This document shows positions 9,574 through 18,074 of a stretch of DNA of 64,000 bases, one piece after another. The notes under the pieces were generated by a model. It did no database searches, was not told the DNA's origin, and saw only the letters and a program-made list of their open reading frames with translations. Every line of letters begins with the position of its first letter. Position 1 is the stretch's first letter. This DNA is from Flavobacteria bacterium BBFL7. Its GTDB lineage: Bacteria; Bacteroidota; Bacteroidia; Flavobacteriales; Flavobacteriaceae. Location of the stretch: NCBI GenBank assembly GCA_000153385.1, contig CH672374.1, positions 1,800,544 through 1,864,543 of the forward strand. The letters run 5' to 3'. Position numbers and translations under genes: made by a program.

Positions 9574-11217
9574 ATGAAAGGCACCATTAATATTAAAAGA
9601 CAGATTTTACTTCCTATTCTAGGAGCGTCTATTTTCTTTACCACAGCTAGTTTTCAAAACGACTTTTTTGAAATCGCAAAGCAGATTGAGATTTTTACAG
9701 AAATGTACAAACAGCTCAATATGAACTATGTAGATGAGACTAATCCAGCAGACTTAATGGATAATGCCATAGAAGGAATGTTGTCAGAATTGGATCCATA
9801 TACTAAATACTGGACAGAACAAGAAGTTGAGAAGTCTATCATTAATAGACGTGGCGCTTACACAGGTATAGGTGCTGTAGTGAGTACTAGAGATGATAAA
9901 GTGATTATAGTAGAACCATGGAAAGACCATCCTGCTGATGTTGCAGGACTTAAAGCTGGTGACGAGATTATAGAAATAGATGGCATCAAGCTAGCGGACT
10001 ATAAAGAAAATGCCGGTGATTTATTGAAAGGTAGTGCAGATACAGAAATATCAATCGTTTATAAACGACAGGGAAAAGAGAAATCTGCAAAAGTTAAAAG
10101 ACAGGCAGTTGAGGTTAATGCCGTTCCTTTTTATGAAATGGCAACCCCAGAAATAGGATATGTGGTATTATCTAAATTTAATGAGAAAGCTTCTCGAGAA
10201 ACTAAGGCTGCAATTGTAGCATTAAAAGAAAAAGGAGCTACTAAAATAATACTTGATTTAAGAGGCAATCCTGGTGGATTATTAAGTGAAGCGGTGGCAG
10301 TTTCTAACCTGTTTATTGAGAAAGACAAATTGATAACCAGTACTCAATCTGTTGTTGAACAGTATAATAAAACATACCTTACAAAACGTCCTGCGTATGA
10401 TCCAGACATACCTGTGGCTGTACTTATTAATGGACGCAGTGCCAGTGCCAGTGAAATAGTAAGTGGTAGTATACAAGATTATGACCGTGGTGTGGTAATA
10501 GGTGCTCGTAGTTTTGGTAAAGGACTAGTACAACGTCCTAAACCACTATCCTATGGTACACAAGTAAAAATAACCATCTCAAGATATTATACACCTAGTG
10601 GCCGTTGTATACAAGCATTAGACTACTGGAATCGCGATGAAGATGGAAATGCCGTGCGCACTAAAAAAGAAGATTATAACGCCTTTAAAACTGTAAATAG
10701 CGGTCGTACCGTTTATGATGGCGGTGGTGTACAACCAGATATTGAATTAGCAAGCGCAGCTTACTCACCTATAACGACTGCTCTTCTTAAGGATAACGCC
10801 ATCTTTGACTATGCTACAGTGTATTATTATAATCATCAGGTAGCAGATATGGATAGTTTTAGATTCACGGATACCGATTTTAATGACTTTGTTAATTGGG
10901 TTGAGAGAAAAGGATTTGATTTTAATACTGAAACAGAGTCTGCATTTGCAAAAGCATTTAAAACTGCTGAAAAAGAGGAACTAGATGATGATATCAACTC
11001 TAGTTATAAGGCCATGCAAGAAGCGATTAATAATGCTAAAAAGAAGGATATGAAGGATAAAAAGGCTGAAATCATGAGCCTTCTTACTGATGAAATCGTT
11101 AAAAGATATTTCTATCGTGACGGTTTATATAACTATCAATTAAAATTCAATCCAGAAATTTTAGAAGCTGTAAATGTTCTAGAAGATCAAAACAAATACA
11201 ACAGAATTTTAAAATAA
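9574..11217 (+). CDS. S41 family C-terminal processing peptidase
   Basis: 547 residues. A single hydrophobic N-terminal segment (about 9-26) acts as signal or anchor. A helical N-domain with DPYTKYWTEQE follows, then a PDZ domain around residues 95-170 (AYTGIGAVVS to VKRQAVEV). The protease core contains LDLRGNPGGLL, the catalytic Ser in GRSASASE at about residue 293, and the catalytic Lys in SFGKG near 316. It belongs to the CtpA/Prc-like group that trims or degrades envelope proteins in the periplasm. The C-terminal 150 residues are charged and helical. Near 10942-10956 it encodes AFAKA with wobble-diverged codons. The OmpA gene begins 2 bp after its stop, so they form an operon. Confidence 0.93.
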   Translation: MKGTINIKRQILLPILGASIFFTTASFQNDFFEIAKQIEIFTEMYKQLNMNYVDETNPADLMDNAIEGMLSELDPYTKYWTEQEVEKSIINRRGAYTGIGAVVSTRDDKVIIVEPWKDHPADVAGLKAGDEIIEIDGIKLADYKENAGDLLKGSADTEISIVYKRQGKEKSAKVKRQAVEVNAVPFYEMATPEIGYVVLSKFNEKASRETKAAIVALKEKGATKIILDLRGNPGGLLSEAVAVSNLFIEKDKLITSTQSVVEQYNKTYLTKRPAYDPDIPVAVLINGRSASASEIVSGSIQDYDRGVVIGARSFGKGLVQRPKPLSYGTQVKITISRYYTPSGRCIQALDYWNRDEDGNAVRTKKEDYNAFKTVNSGRTVYDGGGVQPDIELASAAYSPITTALLKDNAIFDYATVYYYNHQVADMDSFRFTDTDFNDFVNWVERKGFDFNTETESAFAKAFKTAEKEELDDDINSSYKAMQEAINNAKKKDMKDKKAEIMSLLTDEIVKRYFYRDGLYNYQLKFNPEILEAVNVLEDQNKYNRILK

Positions 11218-11219
11218 GA

Positions 11220-12278
11220 ATGAAGCGATTACTATACATATGTGCTTTCCTTACTGCCTTTTGTGCTAGTTCACAAATCACAGTCACACATTCTGTATAT
11301 TTTGATGTAGATAAAGATCAGTTCTCTTTTAGTGAAGGAAAACAACTCACATCATTCTTTGATGATCTTATTTATAAACCCATTCTTACCGTAAAAATAT
11401 TAGGGTATTGTGATGATAGAGGTAGTCATGAGTATAACCTAGACTTATCTAATAGACGAGTAGAAACCGTTTCTGAATGGTTAGAAAACCATGATATTGA
11501 ACTAGAGAACATCTCTAAAAAAGTAGAAGGATTAGGTGAAGTTGCCCTAGAAGATGAATTAGACTTTCAAGAAACGGAAGAGATTAGAGCTCAAAATCGT
11601 CGTGTAGATGTAGAATTCTCTTTAAGTGCAGATAGAACAAAACGAGTTGCCATAAAAAAACTACGAAAGCGAGAATTAACAGACAGTGAAGCTCAACAAA
11701 TTCCTAGCTATGAAAAAAAGGTGGTGGCTGCAATTATAAATAATCCTAGCAGCACCGTTGTCATTCCTACTAATGAAAACCCAATTACAGAAGAGGTTCA
11801 AGAAAAAGAAGATGAAGAAGAGTTTTTAGATATACCTACTAAACTTGATCCACCTATAGATAATACTAAAGAACCATTTAAATCACTTTTAAGTAAAAAA
11901 CTTAAAAAAGGTCAGGTCATCAGATTAGAGAATATTCTATTCTATAAAGGTCGTTCTACGATTTTAGAAGAATCACAACCACTACTCGATCGTGTTGCAG
12001 AAATTTTAATCGCTAGAGAAGATATTCATTTTGAAATACACGGACATGTATGCTGTATCAATCCTGCCTATCCAGATGCGTATAATAGAGATACTAAAAA
12101 ATCAAATCTATCCCATGCTAGAGCACTAGCTATCTATAAAATACTGCGCAGTCGTGGTGTAAAACATACCCGTATGAGGTTTAAGGGATATGGAAGGACT
12201 AGACCATTAGGTGGTATTGATAAACTAGACCGTAGAGTCGAGCTTTACATCACTAAAATAGATCCTCCTAAAAATTAA
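11220..12278 (+). CDS. Outer-membrane protein with two OmpA-like domains
   Basis: 352 residues with a signal peptide (LLYICAFLTAFCASSQ). It appears to carry two OmpA/MotB peptidoglycan-binding domains. The first spans about residues 22-137: YFDVDKDQFSF, ILGYCDDRGSHEYNLDLSNR, QNRRVDVEF. The second spans about 238-350: ILFYKGRSTIL, FEIHGHVCC, LSHARALAIYKIL, GYGRTRPLGG, LDRRVELYI. An acidic linker rich in Glu and Pro joins them. Each domain would bind the diaminopimelate of peptidoglycan, tethering or spanning the wall. Directly coupled to the S41 peptidase. The second domain contains a Cys pair in place of the usual Asp-Arg approach, so its ligand site is unusual. Confidence 0.82.
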   Translation: MKRLLYICAFLTAFCASSQITVTHSVYFDVDKDQFSFSEGKQLTSFFDDLIYKPILTVKILGYCDDRGSHEYNLDLSNRRVETVSEWLENHDIELENISKKVEGLGEVALEDELDFQETEEIRAQNRRVDVEFSLSADRTKRVAIKKLRKRELTDSEAQQIPSYEKKVVAAIINNPSSTVVIPTNENPITEEVQEKEDEEEFLDIPTKLDPPIDNTKEPFKSLLSKKLKKGQVIRLENILFYKGRSTILEESQPLLDRVAEILIAREDIHFEIHGHVCCINPAYPDAYNRDTKKSNLSHARALAIYKILRSRGVKHTRMRFKGYGRTRPLGGIDKLDRRVELYITKIDPPKN

Positions 12279-12309
12279 GAGCAATTATTCTTTTTTATTT
12301 AATTACTTC

Positions 12310-12325
12310 ATCGTAATATTGCGAT
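12310..12325. promoter_or_regulatory. Probable ArsR operator 1
   Basis: ATCGTAATATTGCGAT is a 16-bp near-perfect palindrome lying 4 bp before the arsR start. A near copy lies in front of the next gene, which is the pattern expected for autoregulation by ArsR. Confidence 0.7.
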
Positions 12326-12329
12326 TAAT

Positions 12330-12662
12330 ATGGGAACGACTAAAACAGAAATATTTACTGCACAACAAAACCAAATGGCTCAAATGGCCAAGGCACTTGG
12401 TCATCCAGCCCGTATAGCTATTGTGCAATACTTATTACAACAAGATACATGTATATGTGGAGACCTAGTCACAGAAATAGGTCTTGCGCAACCTACCATC
12501 TCACAACATCTTAAAGCACTTAAAAACGCAGGATTGATTAAAGGAAACATAGAAGGTACCAGTACATGCTATTGTCTAGACTATGAAAATTGGGATCTTA
12601 TGAAGAGTTTACTATCTCCTTTATTAAACCTTGAATCTGATAACACAACAAATTGCTGCTAA
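12330..12662 (+). CDS. arsR: ArsR family metalloregulator
   Basis: A 110-residue winged-helix repressor. The helix-turn-helix reads LAQPTISQHLKALKNAGLIK, and the wing follows as GTSTCYCLDY. The metal-sensing motif CICGDLV in helix 3 holds the Cys-x-Cys pair typical of As(III)/Sb(III) sensors, and the C-terminus ends with a further Cys-Cys. In the absence of metal it should repress its own operon; metal binding releases DNA. It heads the arsenic cassette and carries a palindromic operator directly in front of its start codon. Confidence 0.93.
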   Translation: MGTTKTEIFTAQQNQMAQMAKALGHPARIAIVQYLLQQDTCICGDLVTEIGLAQPTISQHLKALKNAGLIKGNIEGTSTCYCLDYENWDLMKSLLSPLLNLESDNTTNCC

Positions 12663-12680
12663 AAAAATTTGAATTTATTA

Positions 12681-12696
12681 ATCGTAATATTACAAT
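12681..12696. promoter_or_regulatory. Probable ArsR operator 2
   Basis: ATCGTAATATTACAAT shares 14 of 16 bases with the site upstream of arsR and lies 12 bp before the DUF6428 gene. This suggests a second ArsR-controlled promoter inside the cassette. Confidence 0.65.
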
Positions 12697-12708
12697 TAAA
12701 GAAAAGCT

Positions 12709-13179
12709 ATGAAATTATCCACATTTAAAAATCAGCTATCACAATTAGAACAAATTGCATTTCAATTACCAGATGGTAGTCTTGTACCATCACACTTTCA
12801 TGTAACTGAGGTAGGTAAAGTTGTAAAACACTTTATAGATTGTGGTGGTACAGAACGTCTAGAAACTGTAGTTAATTTTCAACTATGGGAAGCAAACGAC
12901 TATGATCATCGATTACATCCAGAAAAATTAGTTTCTATTATAGAGCTATCTCAGGATAAATTAGGCCTACCAGATGTAGAAATAGAAGTAGAATATCAAG
13001 CGGGAACAATTGGTAAATATGGTATCGATTACAATGGTGAACACTTTCTACTTACCAATAAATTGACCGATTGTCTTGCCAAAGATTCCTGCGGTATACC
13101 ACCAGAACAATTAAAAAAACCTAAAGTTCAACTTTCTGAAGCCCAAAATACATGTGCGCCAGGATCTGGTTGTTGTTAA
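12709..13179 (+). CDS. DUF6428-like arsenic-cassette protein
   Basis: 156 residues, soluble, no signal peptide. The opening KLSTFKNQLSQLEQIAFQLPDGSLVPSHFHVTEVG is characteristic of a small family found next to arsR/arsC genes in Bacteroidota (DUF6428 by my recollection). The biochemical role is not known to me. Notable are two conserved-looking His in SHFHVTEVG, and a Cys-rich C-terminus (DCLAKDSCGIPPE and CAPGSGCC) that could bind arsenite or another thiophilic metal. It has its own putative ArsR operator and is followed after 13 bp by the arsC-like phosphatase gene. Confidence 0.75.
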   Translation: MKLSTFKNQLSQLEQIAFQLPDGSLVPSHFHVTEVGKVVKHFIDCGGTERLETVVNFQLWEANDYDHRLHPEKLVSIIELSQDKLGLPDVEIEVEYQAGTIGKYGIDYNGEHFLLTNKLTDCLAKDSCGIPPEQLKKPKVQLSEAQNTCAPGSGCC

Positions 13180-13192
13180 CTTAAAATATAAA

Positions 13193-13807
13193 ATGATGTT
13201 TTCTACTTTAGAACAAACCATTACAGACTTAAATATGGATGGAATTACGCTTTCGCGAAAGCGTATCCTAGACCAACTTAAAGATTATATTCAAAGTCAA
13301 ATTGACAATGAACAAAAGGTTAATCTTAACTTTATTTGCACACATAATTCCCGACGTAGTCACCTCTCACAATCATGGGCACAGGCTATAGGAAGTTTTT
13401 ATGGCATCAATAACTTACAATGTTATTCTGGTGGTACAGAAGCTACAGAGTTATTTCCAGAAGTTACTGAAGCTTTAAAAGATGCAGGTTTTCAAATTGA
13501 AAAACTATCAACAGATGAAAATCCTATTTATAGCATCAGATATAATGAGATCGATCATCCTATTATAGGATTTTCAAAGAAATTCAATGCAACATTTAAT
13601 GTACAACAACAATTTGCAGCCATTATGACCTGCTCGAGTGCAGATCAAGGTTGTCCACTAATATTAGGTGCTTCTGCTAGAATACCTATAACTTATGAAG
13701 ATCCTAAAATCGCTGACGGTACTGACCAACAAGCAGCTGCGTATAAAGAACGTAGTCTTCAAATAGCTAGTGAATTAAAATACGTCTTTTCAGAAATTAA
13801 GTTATGA
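13193..13807 (+). CDS. arsC: Low-molecular-weight phosphatase-type arsenate reductase
   Basis: I place the start at the ATG at 13193, just after the preceding gene's stop, which gives 204 residues; an in-frame upstream extension to 13154 would overlap that gene. The P-loop is CTHNSRRS, with Cys49 and Arg55 forming the CX5R site of the protein-tyrosine-phosphatase fold. The C-terminal half carries a [11 protein letters not shown] segment, whose Cys residues may serve the thiol relay of thioredoxin- or glutathione-linked arsenate reductases. It would reduce arsenate to arsenite for export. A dispersed palindrome near residue 20 reads ITLSRKRI. The stop overlaps the pump gene by 4 bp. Confidence 0.82.
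   Translation: MMFSTLEQTITDLNMDGITLSRKRILDQLKDYIQSQIDNEQKVNLNFICTHNSRRSHLSQSWAQAIGSFYGINNLQCYSGGTEATELFPEVTEALKDAGFQIEKLSTDENPIYSIRYNEIDHPIIGFSKKFNATFNVQQQFAAIMTCSSADQGCPLILGASARIPITYEDPKIADGTDQQAAAYKERSLQIASELKYVFSEIKL
13247..13264. repeat. Dispersed palindrome copy 4 (in arsC-like CDS, full 18 bp)
   Basis: ACGCTTTCGCGAAAGCGT, perfect, read as Thr-Leu-Ser-Arg-Lys-Arg in a variable N-terminal helix of the arsC-like gene. Confidence 0.95.
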
Positions 13808-14835
13808 GCACTAAAAAACTAAGCTTTCTCAATCAATATTTAACGCTTTGGATATTTCTGGCCATGGCAATAGGTGTAGGATTAGGATATTTTATACCTA
13901 GTATAGCTACTTCTATCAACAACATGAGTAGTGGAACAACTAATATCCCTATTGCTATAGGATTAATTTTAATGATGTATCCACCACTGGCCAAGGCTGA
14001 TTATAAACTCTTACCTGTCGTATTTAAAAACACTAAGATATTAAGTATCTCACTTTTATTGAATTGGGTAATAGGTCCCGTGTTGATGTTTGCACTAGCC
14101 TTGATTTTTTTACAAGACCATCCAGAATATATGGTGGGACTTATTTTAATAGGTCTAGCACGCTGTATAGCCATGGTATTAGTATGGAATGATCTAGCAG
14201 ATGGTTCTCCTGAATATGGAGCTGGATTAGTCGCTTTAAACAGCGTTTTTCAAGTATTTGCATACTCATTCTATGCATGGTTGTTTATAACCGTATTGCC
14301 GCCTTATTTCGGCTTTGACGGTGCAATTGTAGATATATCAATTGCAACCATTGCAGAAAGTGTTGCTATCTATCTAGGAATTCCATTTTTAATGGGAATT
14401 TTAAGTCGTTACTTTCTTGTAAAAGCTTGTGGTAAAGAATGGTATGAAAACGTATTTATTCCGGCTATTTCTCCTATCACTTTAGTGGCATTATTGCTTA
14501 CTATTATTTTAATGTTCTCATTAAAAGGTGAGTTAATTGTAGAAATTCCGTTTGATGTGTTATTGATTGCGGTTCCCTTAATGATATACTTCATAGTCAT
14601 GTTCTTAATAGGATTTTTTATCAGTAAATATCGTGGTGCGTCGTACAGTGAAAACGCAGCTATTGCTTTTACTGCAGCTGGAAATAATTTTGAGTTAGCG
14701 ATTGCAGTTGCGATAGCCGTTTTTGGACTTAATTCTGGTCAGGCATTTACAGGTGTAATCGGACCGTTGGTAGAAGTTCCTGCGTTAATATTACTGGTAC
14801 GTGTAGCATTCTGGTTAAAGAAAAAGTATTATTAG
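13804..14835 (+). CDS. arsB: ACR3 family arsenite efflux permease
   Basis: 343 residues with about ten transmembrane segments, no large soluble domain. Family hallmarks are visible: [14 protein letters not shown], the [18 protein letters not shown] segment with the conserved thiolate Cys of ACR3 pumps, and [20 protein letters not shown] with its conserved Asn-Asn-Phe-Glu. It would export As(OH)3 out of the cytoplasm, driven by proton motive force. It overlaps the arsC-like gene by 4 bp (ATGA), so translation is likely coupled. A strong hairpin ends the operon. Annotation pipelines often call ACR3 proteins arsB although they are unrelated to the E. coli ArsB. Confidence 0.94.
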   Translation: MSTKKLSFLNQYLTLWIFLAMAIGVGLGYFIPSIATSINNMSSGTTNIPIAIGLILMMYPPLAKADYKLLPVVFKNTKILSISLLLNWVIGPVLMFALALIFLQDHPEYMVGLILIGLARCIAMVLVWNDLADGSPEYGAGLVALNSVFQVFAYSFYAWLFITVLPPYFGFDGAIVDISIATIAESVAIYLGIPFLMGILSRYFLVKACGKEWYENVFIPAISPITLVALLLTIILMFSLKGELIVEIPFDVLLIAVPLMIYFIVMFLIGFFISKYRGASYSENAAIAFTAAGNNFELAIAVAIAVFGLNSGQAFTGVIGPLVEVPALILLVRVAFWLKKKYY

Positions 14836-14922
14836 AACATACGACCCATTCATATAGGTTAAAGATTATAATTTGTAATTACTTCTCCATTTTCATTAAA
14901 GAAGATTCATTTATTTTTTGCT

Positions 14923-14966
14923 AAAAAAGGCATATTCAATTTCTAGAATTGAATATGCCTTTTTTT
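14923..14966 (+). terminator. Intrinsic terminator of the arsenic operon
   Basis: A long inverted repeat, AAAAAAGGCATATTCAATT and its complement, with a short loop and a T-run. The remaining bases up to 15118 hold no gene I can support, only AT-rich sequence and a CTAGTTAACTAG palindrome near 15007. Confidence 0.92.
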
Positions 14967-15118
14967 AGTTCTTATAAGATAGAGATAATCACACAAGGCA
15001 CTAGCTAGTTAACTAGCACTGGACATAATAGTCATACACGGATTACCAGATCAAGACCTAAGGAAAATCTATTAATGATCGCTTAAAAAGAGCTACTAAA
15101 TAGTTCTGATTGCTTTAG

Positions 15119-15126
15119 TATCTTTG
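15119..15126 (+). promoter_or_regulatory. Bacteroidota -7 element for the His-rich protein gene
   Basis: TATCTTTG, an exact TAnnTTTG match, ends 4 bp before the GTG start at 15131. This is the same close spacing as at rnpA. Confidence 0.4.
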
Positions 15127-15130
15127 TCTT

Positions 15131-15457
15131 GTGAAAGTCATATTATTCATCTTCTCGATATATTTTCTAGGACTCAACATCATGCCTTGTAATGATGGTA
15201 ATATTGAGCACCATGATGATATAGAACACACTGTAGATAATGATGATCATAATCATGATGACGATCATGATCATGAAGATGAATGCTCACCATTTTGCCA
15301 GTGTAATTGCTGCTCAGTTCATGTTATTTCTTTTGAATTTGAGCCTTTAGAGTTTACTATACTACCGGCAATTAATTCACAAATCTCTTTTTATATCAGT
15401 CCTGTTTATGACGGGTTTGATGGCTCTATCTTGCAGCCACCACAATTAAATAGCTAG
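15131..15457 (+). CDS. Small exported His/Asp-rich protein, DUF6660-like
   Basis: 108 residues starting with GTG. The only alternative ATG (15182) would remove the signal peptide, so GTG is preferred. The N-terminus MKVILFIFSIYFLGLNIMPC is a signal sequence. A dense metal-binding stretch follows (HHDDIEHTVDNDDHNHDDDH and onward), then a Cys cluster CSPFCQCNCC. Such proteins commonly precede metal-linked TonB receptors in Flavobacteriaceae; I believe the family is DUF6660. It could scavenge or buffer Zn, Cu or Ni in the periplasm. The TonB receptor gene follows after 52 bp, so the two probably work together. Confidence 0.72.
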   Translation: MKVILFIFSIYFLGLNIMPCNDGNIEHHDDIEHTVDNDDHNHDDDHDHEDECSPFCQCNCCSVHVISFEFEPLEFTILPAINSQISFYISPVYDGFDGSILQPPQLNS

Positions 15458-15509
15458 AAATTTCAAGAGCATTATGCTCATTTTATTTTAGTCTATTTAA
15501 ACATTTTAC

Positions 15510-17720
15510 ATGAAAAAAATCATTTTATGCAGCATGTTGTTGCTGTGTTACGCTTTCGCGAAAGCGCAATCCAAAACAACCTACGATATCAACATCACTG
15601 TGGTATCTGATGAAAATAATGAACCATTACTAGGTGCAAACGCTTCCATCCAAAATCTCCAAAAAGGTGCGATGACGGATATTAATGGAAAAGGAATCAT
15701 TAATAACCTAGAGGCTGGGACTTATGAACTAACCGTTTCTTTTATAGGATACGAAAAACAAACCGTTACTGCCGTTATACCAGATCAACTGGACTATAGA
15801 TTTCAACTACACGAGGCAGAAGGCGAACTGGAAGAAATCATTATACAGTCTACACGTTCTTCTCGTAGTTTTAAACGCACACCTACTCGAGTAGAATTTA
15901 TAGGTGGAGAAGAGCTTATTGAAAAAACAGCCATGAACAGTACTAATATAGCTATGGTACTGAGAGAAAGTACTGGAATCCAGATGCAGCAAACTTCTCA
16001 AAGTAGTGCAAATCAATCCATACGTATTCAAGGATTGGATGGTAGATACACACAGTTGTTAAAAGATGGATTTCCACTTTATGGTGGTTTTGCTGGTGGA
16101 CTAAGTATCATGCAGGTGCCGCCATTAGATATTTCGCAATTTGAGATTATTAAAGGAAGTTCTTCAACTTTATATGGTGGTGGTGCCATTGCAGGACTGG
16201 TAAATATGCAGTCTAAAACACCAGATGATGAGGCAGAGTTAGATTTAATGTTGGTAGGTACACAAGCCTTAGGAGTTACTGGAAACGTGTTTTACAGCGC
16301 GCGTTATGATAAATGGGGAATGACCCTTTATGGAAGCGCAAATTCTCAAAAAGAATATGATCCAGATGGAGATGAATATTCTAATTTACCTCGAGCACGT
16401 ACCATTTCCCTAAATCCTAAGGTATTTTATTATCCTAGTGATAAAACAACCTTATGGCTAGGATTTAATGGTACATTTGATGATCGTAAAGGTGGAAATC
16501 TAGATGCTATAGATGGCGATAATAATGAATATCTAGAACAAAACATATCGCGCAGGTTAAGTACACAAGCCGTATGGGATACTCAACTTACAGATCATTC
16601 TAACTTCCAGTTTAAAAATAGTGTTGCCTATTTCAATAGAGAATTACTGATTCCTAATATGGATTTTAAAGGTAATCAGGTCAACACATTTACTGAGGTC
16701 AATTATAAGACCAATTCTACAAAATCTGATTGGGTTTTTGGTGCTAATCTATACACTTCTAGCTTTGATGAAGATGCGCAGATTAATGAACGTGATCAAA
16801 AAGATACTACGATAGGTGCTTTTGTAAATAATATCACAGACCTTAATGATAACTGGATATTAGAAACTGGTCTACGTACAGATTTTACAACAGATTGGGG
16901 TGCTTTTGTGTTACCTAGAGCTTCATTATTATATAAAAGTGATGGAAGGTTTACAAGTCGTTTAGGTGGTGGATTAGGTTATAAAATTCCTGATTTATTT
17001 ACTGAAGATGCAGAACGATTGAATTTTCAAAATGTAATGGCTATTGATAAAAATAATCTCGTGGCAGAGACCTCTTATGGTATGAATCTAGATTTTGATT
17101 ATGGGTTTGCTATTACTGATCAGATTAATTTCTCGATTAATCAATTATTTTATTTAACCGCCATAGATAACGGATTGCTACTTAATAGCAGTGCCACTAA
17201 TCCTGGGATGTTTGAGTATTCAAACGCGACAGATTTTACCTTAAGTCGTGGTGCAGAGACTAATATTAAATTCTCTTATAAAGATTTTAAATGGTTCTTA
17301 AACTATGCATTTATTGATACACAGCTTAATTATCTAGATGGTAATCCTCAAAAACCACTCACTGCAAAACACAACGCTGGTAGTGTTATAATGTATGAAA
17401 ATGAGAAATGGCGCATAGGTTATGAAACCTATTATACTGGTAAACAACTGTTATTTGATGGCTCAGATTCTCAAGATTTTTTATTGATGGGTCTGCTGGT
17501 TATGAAAAACTTTGATTGGGGAAATCTCTATATGAATTTTGAAAATCTAACAGATAGAAGACAGAGTCGCTACTCTCCTACTGTCACTACTGATATAACA
17601 GGAGTGCCCACTTTTAATGAAATATATGCACCTACAGATGGTTTTATCTTAAGTGCAGGAATCATATGGAAACCATTTGGTAATAAAAGTCATCACGGTC
17701 ATGGACATCATGATGATTAA
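15510..17720 (+). CDS. TonB-dependent receptor, probable metal uptake
   Basis: 736 residues. The signal peptide ends CYAFAKA-QSK, where the Ala-Lys-Ala cleavage site is encoded by a dispersed palindrome. Residues about 25-110 form a carboxypeptidase-regulatory-like domain (NEPLLGANASIQNLQKG, SFIGYEKQTV). The plug follows (IIQSTRSSRSFKRTPTRVE, IRIQGLDGRYTQLLKDGFPL, SSTLYGGGAIAGLVNMQS), then a 22-strand-type barrel. The C-terminus, GNKSHHGHGHHDD, is His-rich. A His-rich tail and the upstream His-rich partner point to Zn, Cu or Ni rather than siderophores or sugars. It works in the outer membrane with TonB-ExbBD. The gene ends at a long hairpin shared with a convergent gene. Confidence 0.9.
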   Translation: MKKIILCSMLLLCYAFAKAQSKTTYDINITVVSDENNEPLLGANASIQNLQKGAMTDINGKGIINNLEAGTYELTVSFIGYEKQTVTAVIPDQLDYRFQLHEAEGELEEIIIQSTRSSRSFKRTPTRVEFIGGEELIEKTAMNSTNIAMVLRESTGIQMQQTSQSSANQSIRIQGLDGRYTQLLKDGFPLYGGFAGGLSIMQVPPLDISQFEIIKGSSSTLYGGGAIAGLVNMQSKTPDDEAELDLMLVGTQALGVTGNVFYSARYDKWGMTLYGSANSQKEYDPDGDEYSNLPRARTISLNPKVFYYPSDKTTLWLGFNGTFDDRKGGNLDAIDGDNNEYLEQNISRRLSTQAVWDTQLTDHSNFQFKNSVAYFNRELLIPNMDFKGNQVNTFTEVNYKTNSTKSDWVFGANLYTSSFDEDAQINERDQKDTTIGAFVNNITDLNDNWILETGLRTDFTTDWGAFVLPRASLLYKSDGRFTSRLGGGLGYKIPDLFTEDAERLNFQNVMAIDKNNLVAETSYGMNLDFDYGFAITDQINFSINQLFYLTAIDNGLLLNSSATNPGMFEYSNATDFTLSRGAETNIKFSYKDFKWFLNYAFIDTQLNYLDGNPQKPLTAKHNAGSVIMYENEKWRIGYETYYTGKQLLFDGSDSQDFLLMGLLVMKNFDWGNLYMNFENLTDRRQSRYSPTVTTDITGVPTFNEIYAPTDGFILSAGIIWKPFGNKSHHGHGHHDD
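15551..15566. repeat. Dispersed palindrome copy 5 (in TonB receptor signal peptide)
   Basis: CGCTTTCGCGAAAGCG, preceded by A. Read as Ala-Phe-Ala-Lys-Ala exactly at the expected signal peptidase I cleavage site. Confidence 0.95.
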
Positions 17721-17738
17721 GTAAATTTTACTTTTATT

Positions 17739-17787
17739 AAAAGCTCCATATTATGAAGGTACCTCTCATAATATGGAGCTTTTTTTA
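17739..17787. terminator. Bidirectional intrinsic terminator
   Basis: AAAAGCTCCATATTATGA pairs with TCATAATATGGAGCTTTT, followed by a T-run. It separates the convergent TonB receptor and DUF2892 genes. Confidence 0.9.
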
Positions 17788-17797
17788 TGTCTATTAT

Positions 17798-18004
17798 TTA
17801 CTTTTTTACTGGGCAACTATTAATCCCTAAAACTGCGTATAAGGGACAAAAATTCATAAAACTAGTGGCTAATAATACACCACCTACAATTAATAAAATA
17901 ATTCCTAGTGTACCTGTTATTACATTAGTAAAGAATAAAATAGATACTATTACTGCAAATAATACTCTTACCATTCTATCGATGTTTCCTAAATTCTTCT
18001 TCAT
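17798..18004 (-). CDS. DUF2892 (YgaP-type) inner-membrane protein
   Basis: 68 residues: a charged N-terminus (MKKNLGNIDRMVR), two transmembrane helices separated by a short turn, then the C-terminal FMNFCPLYAVLGINSCPVKK. This is the DUF2892 fold, known as the membrane part of YgaP-like rhodanese proteins, and the CPLY and CP Cys residues are typical. The function is unclear, possibly sulfur or metal related. It lies 70 bp downstream of a Crp/Fnr regulator on the same strand, a common neighbour in Bacteroidota. Confidence 0.85.
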   Translation of the reverse strand: MKKNLGNIDRMVRVLFAVIVSILFFTNVITGTLGIILLIVGGVLLATSFMNFCPLYAVLGINSCPVKK

Positions 18005-18074
18005 GACTTATACTTTTAAAATGAGATACAATAGTAGTCTAGTGTATGTTCTTAAAAAGTGACTTAAGTCACAA

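Noticed and set aside
12715-12723. TTATCCACA DnaA-box match
   Set aside because: A single copy inside the DUF6428-like coding region; isolated matches are expected by chance. The same applies to 62220-62228.
17787-18062. Plus-strand open frame opposite DUF2892
   Set aside because: It starts at the end of a terminator and mirrors a well-formed DUF2892 gene on the other strand.
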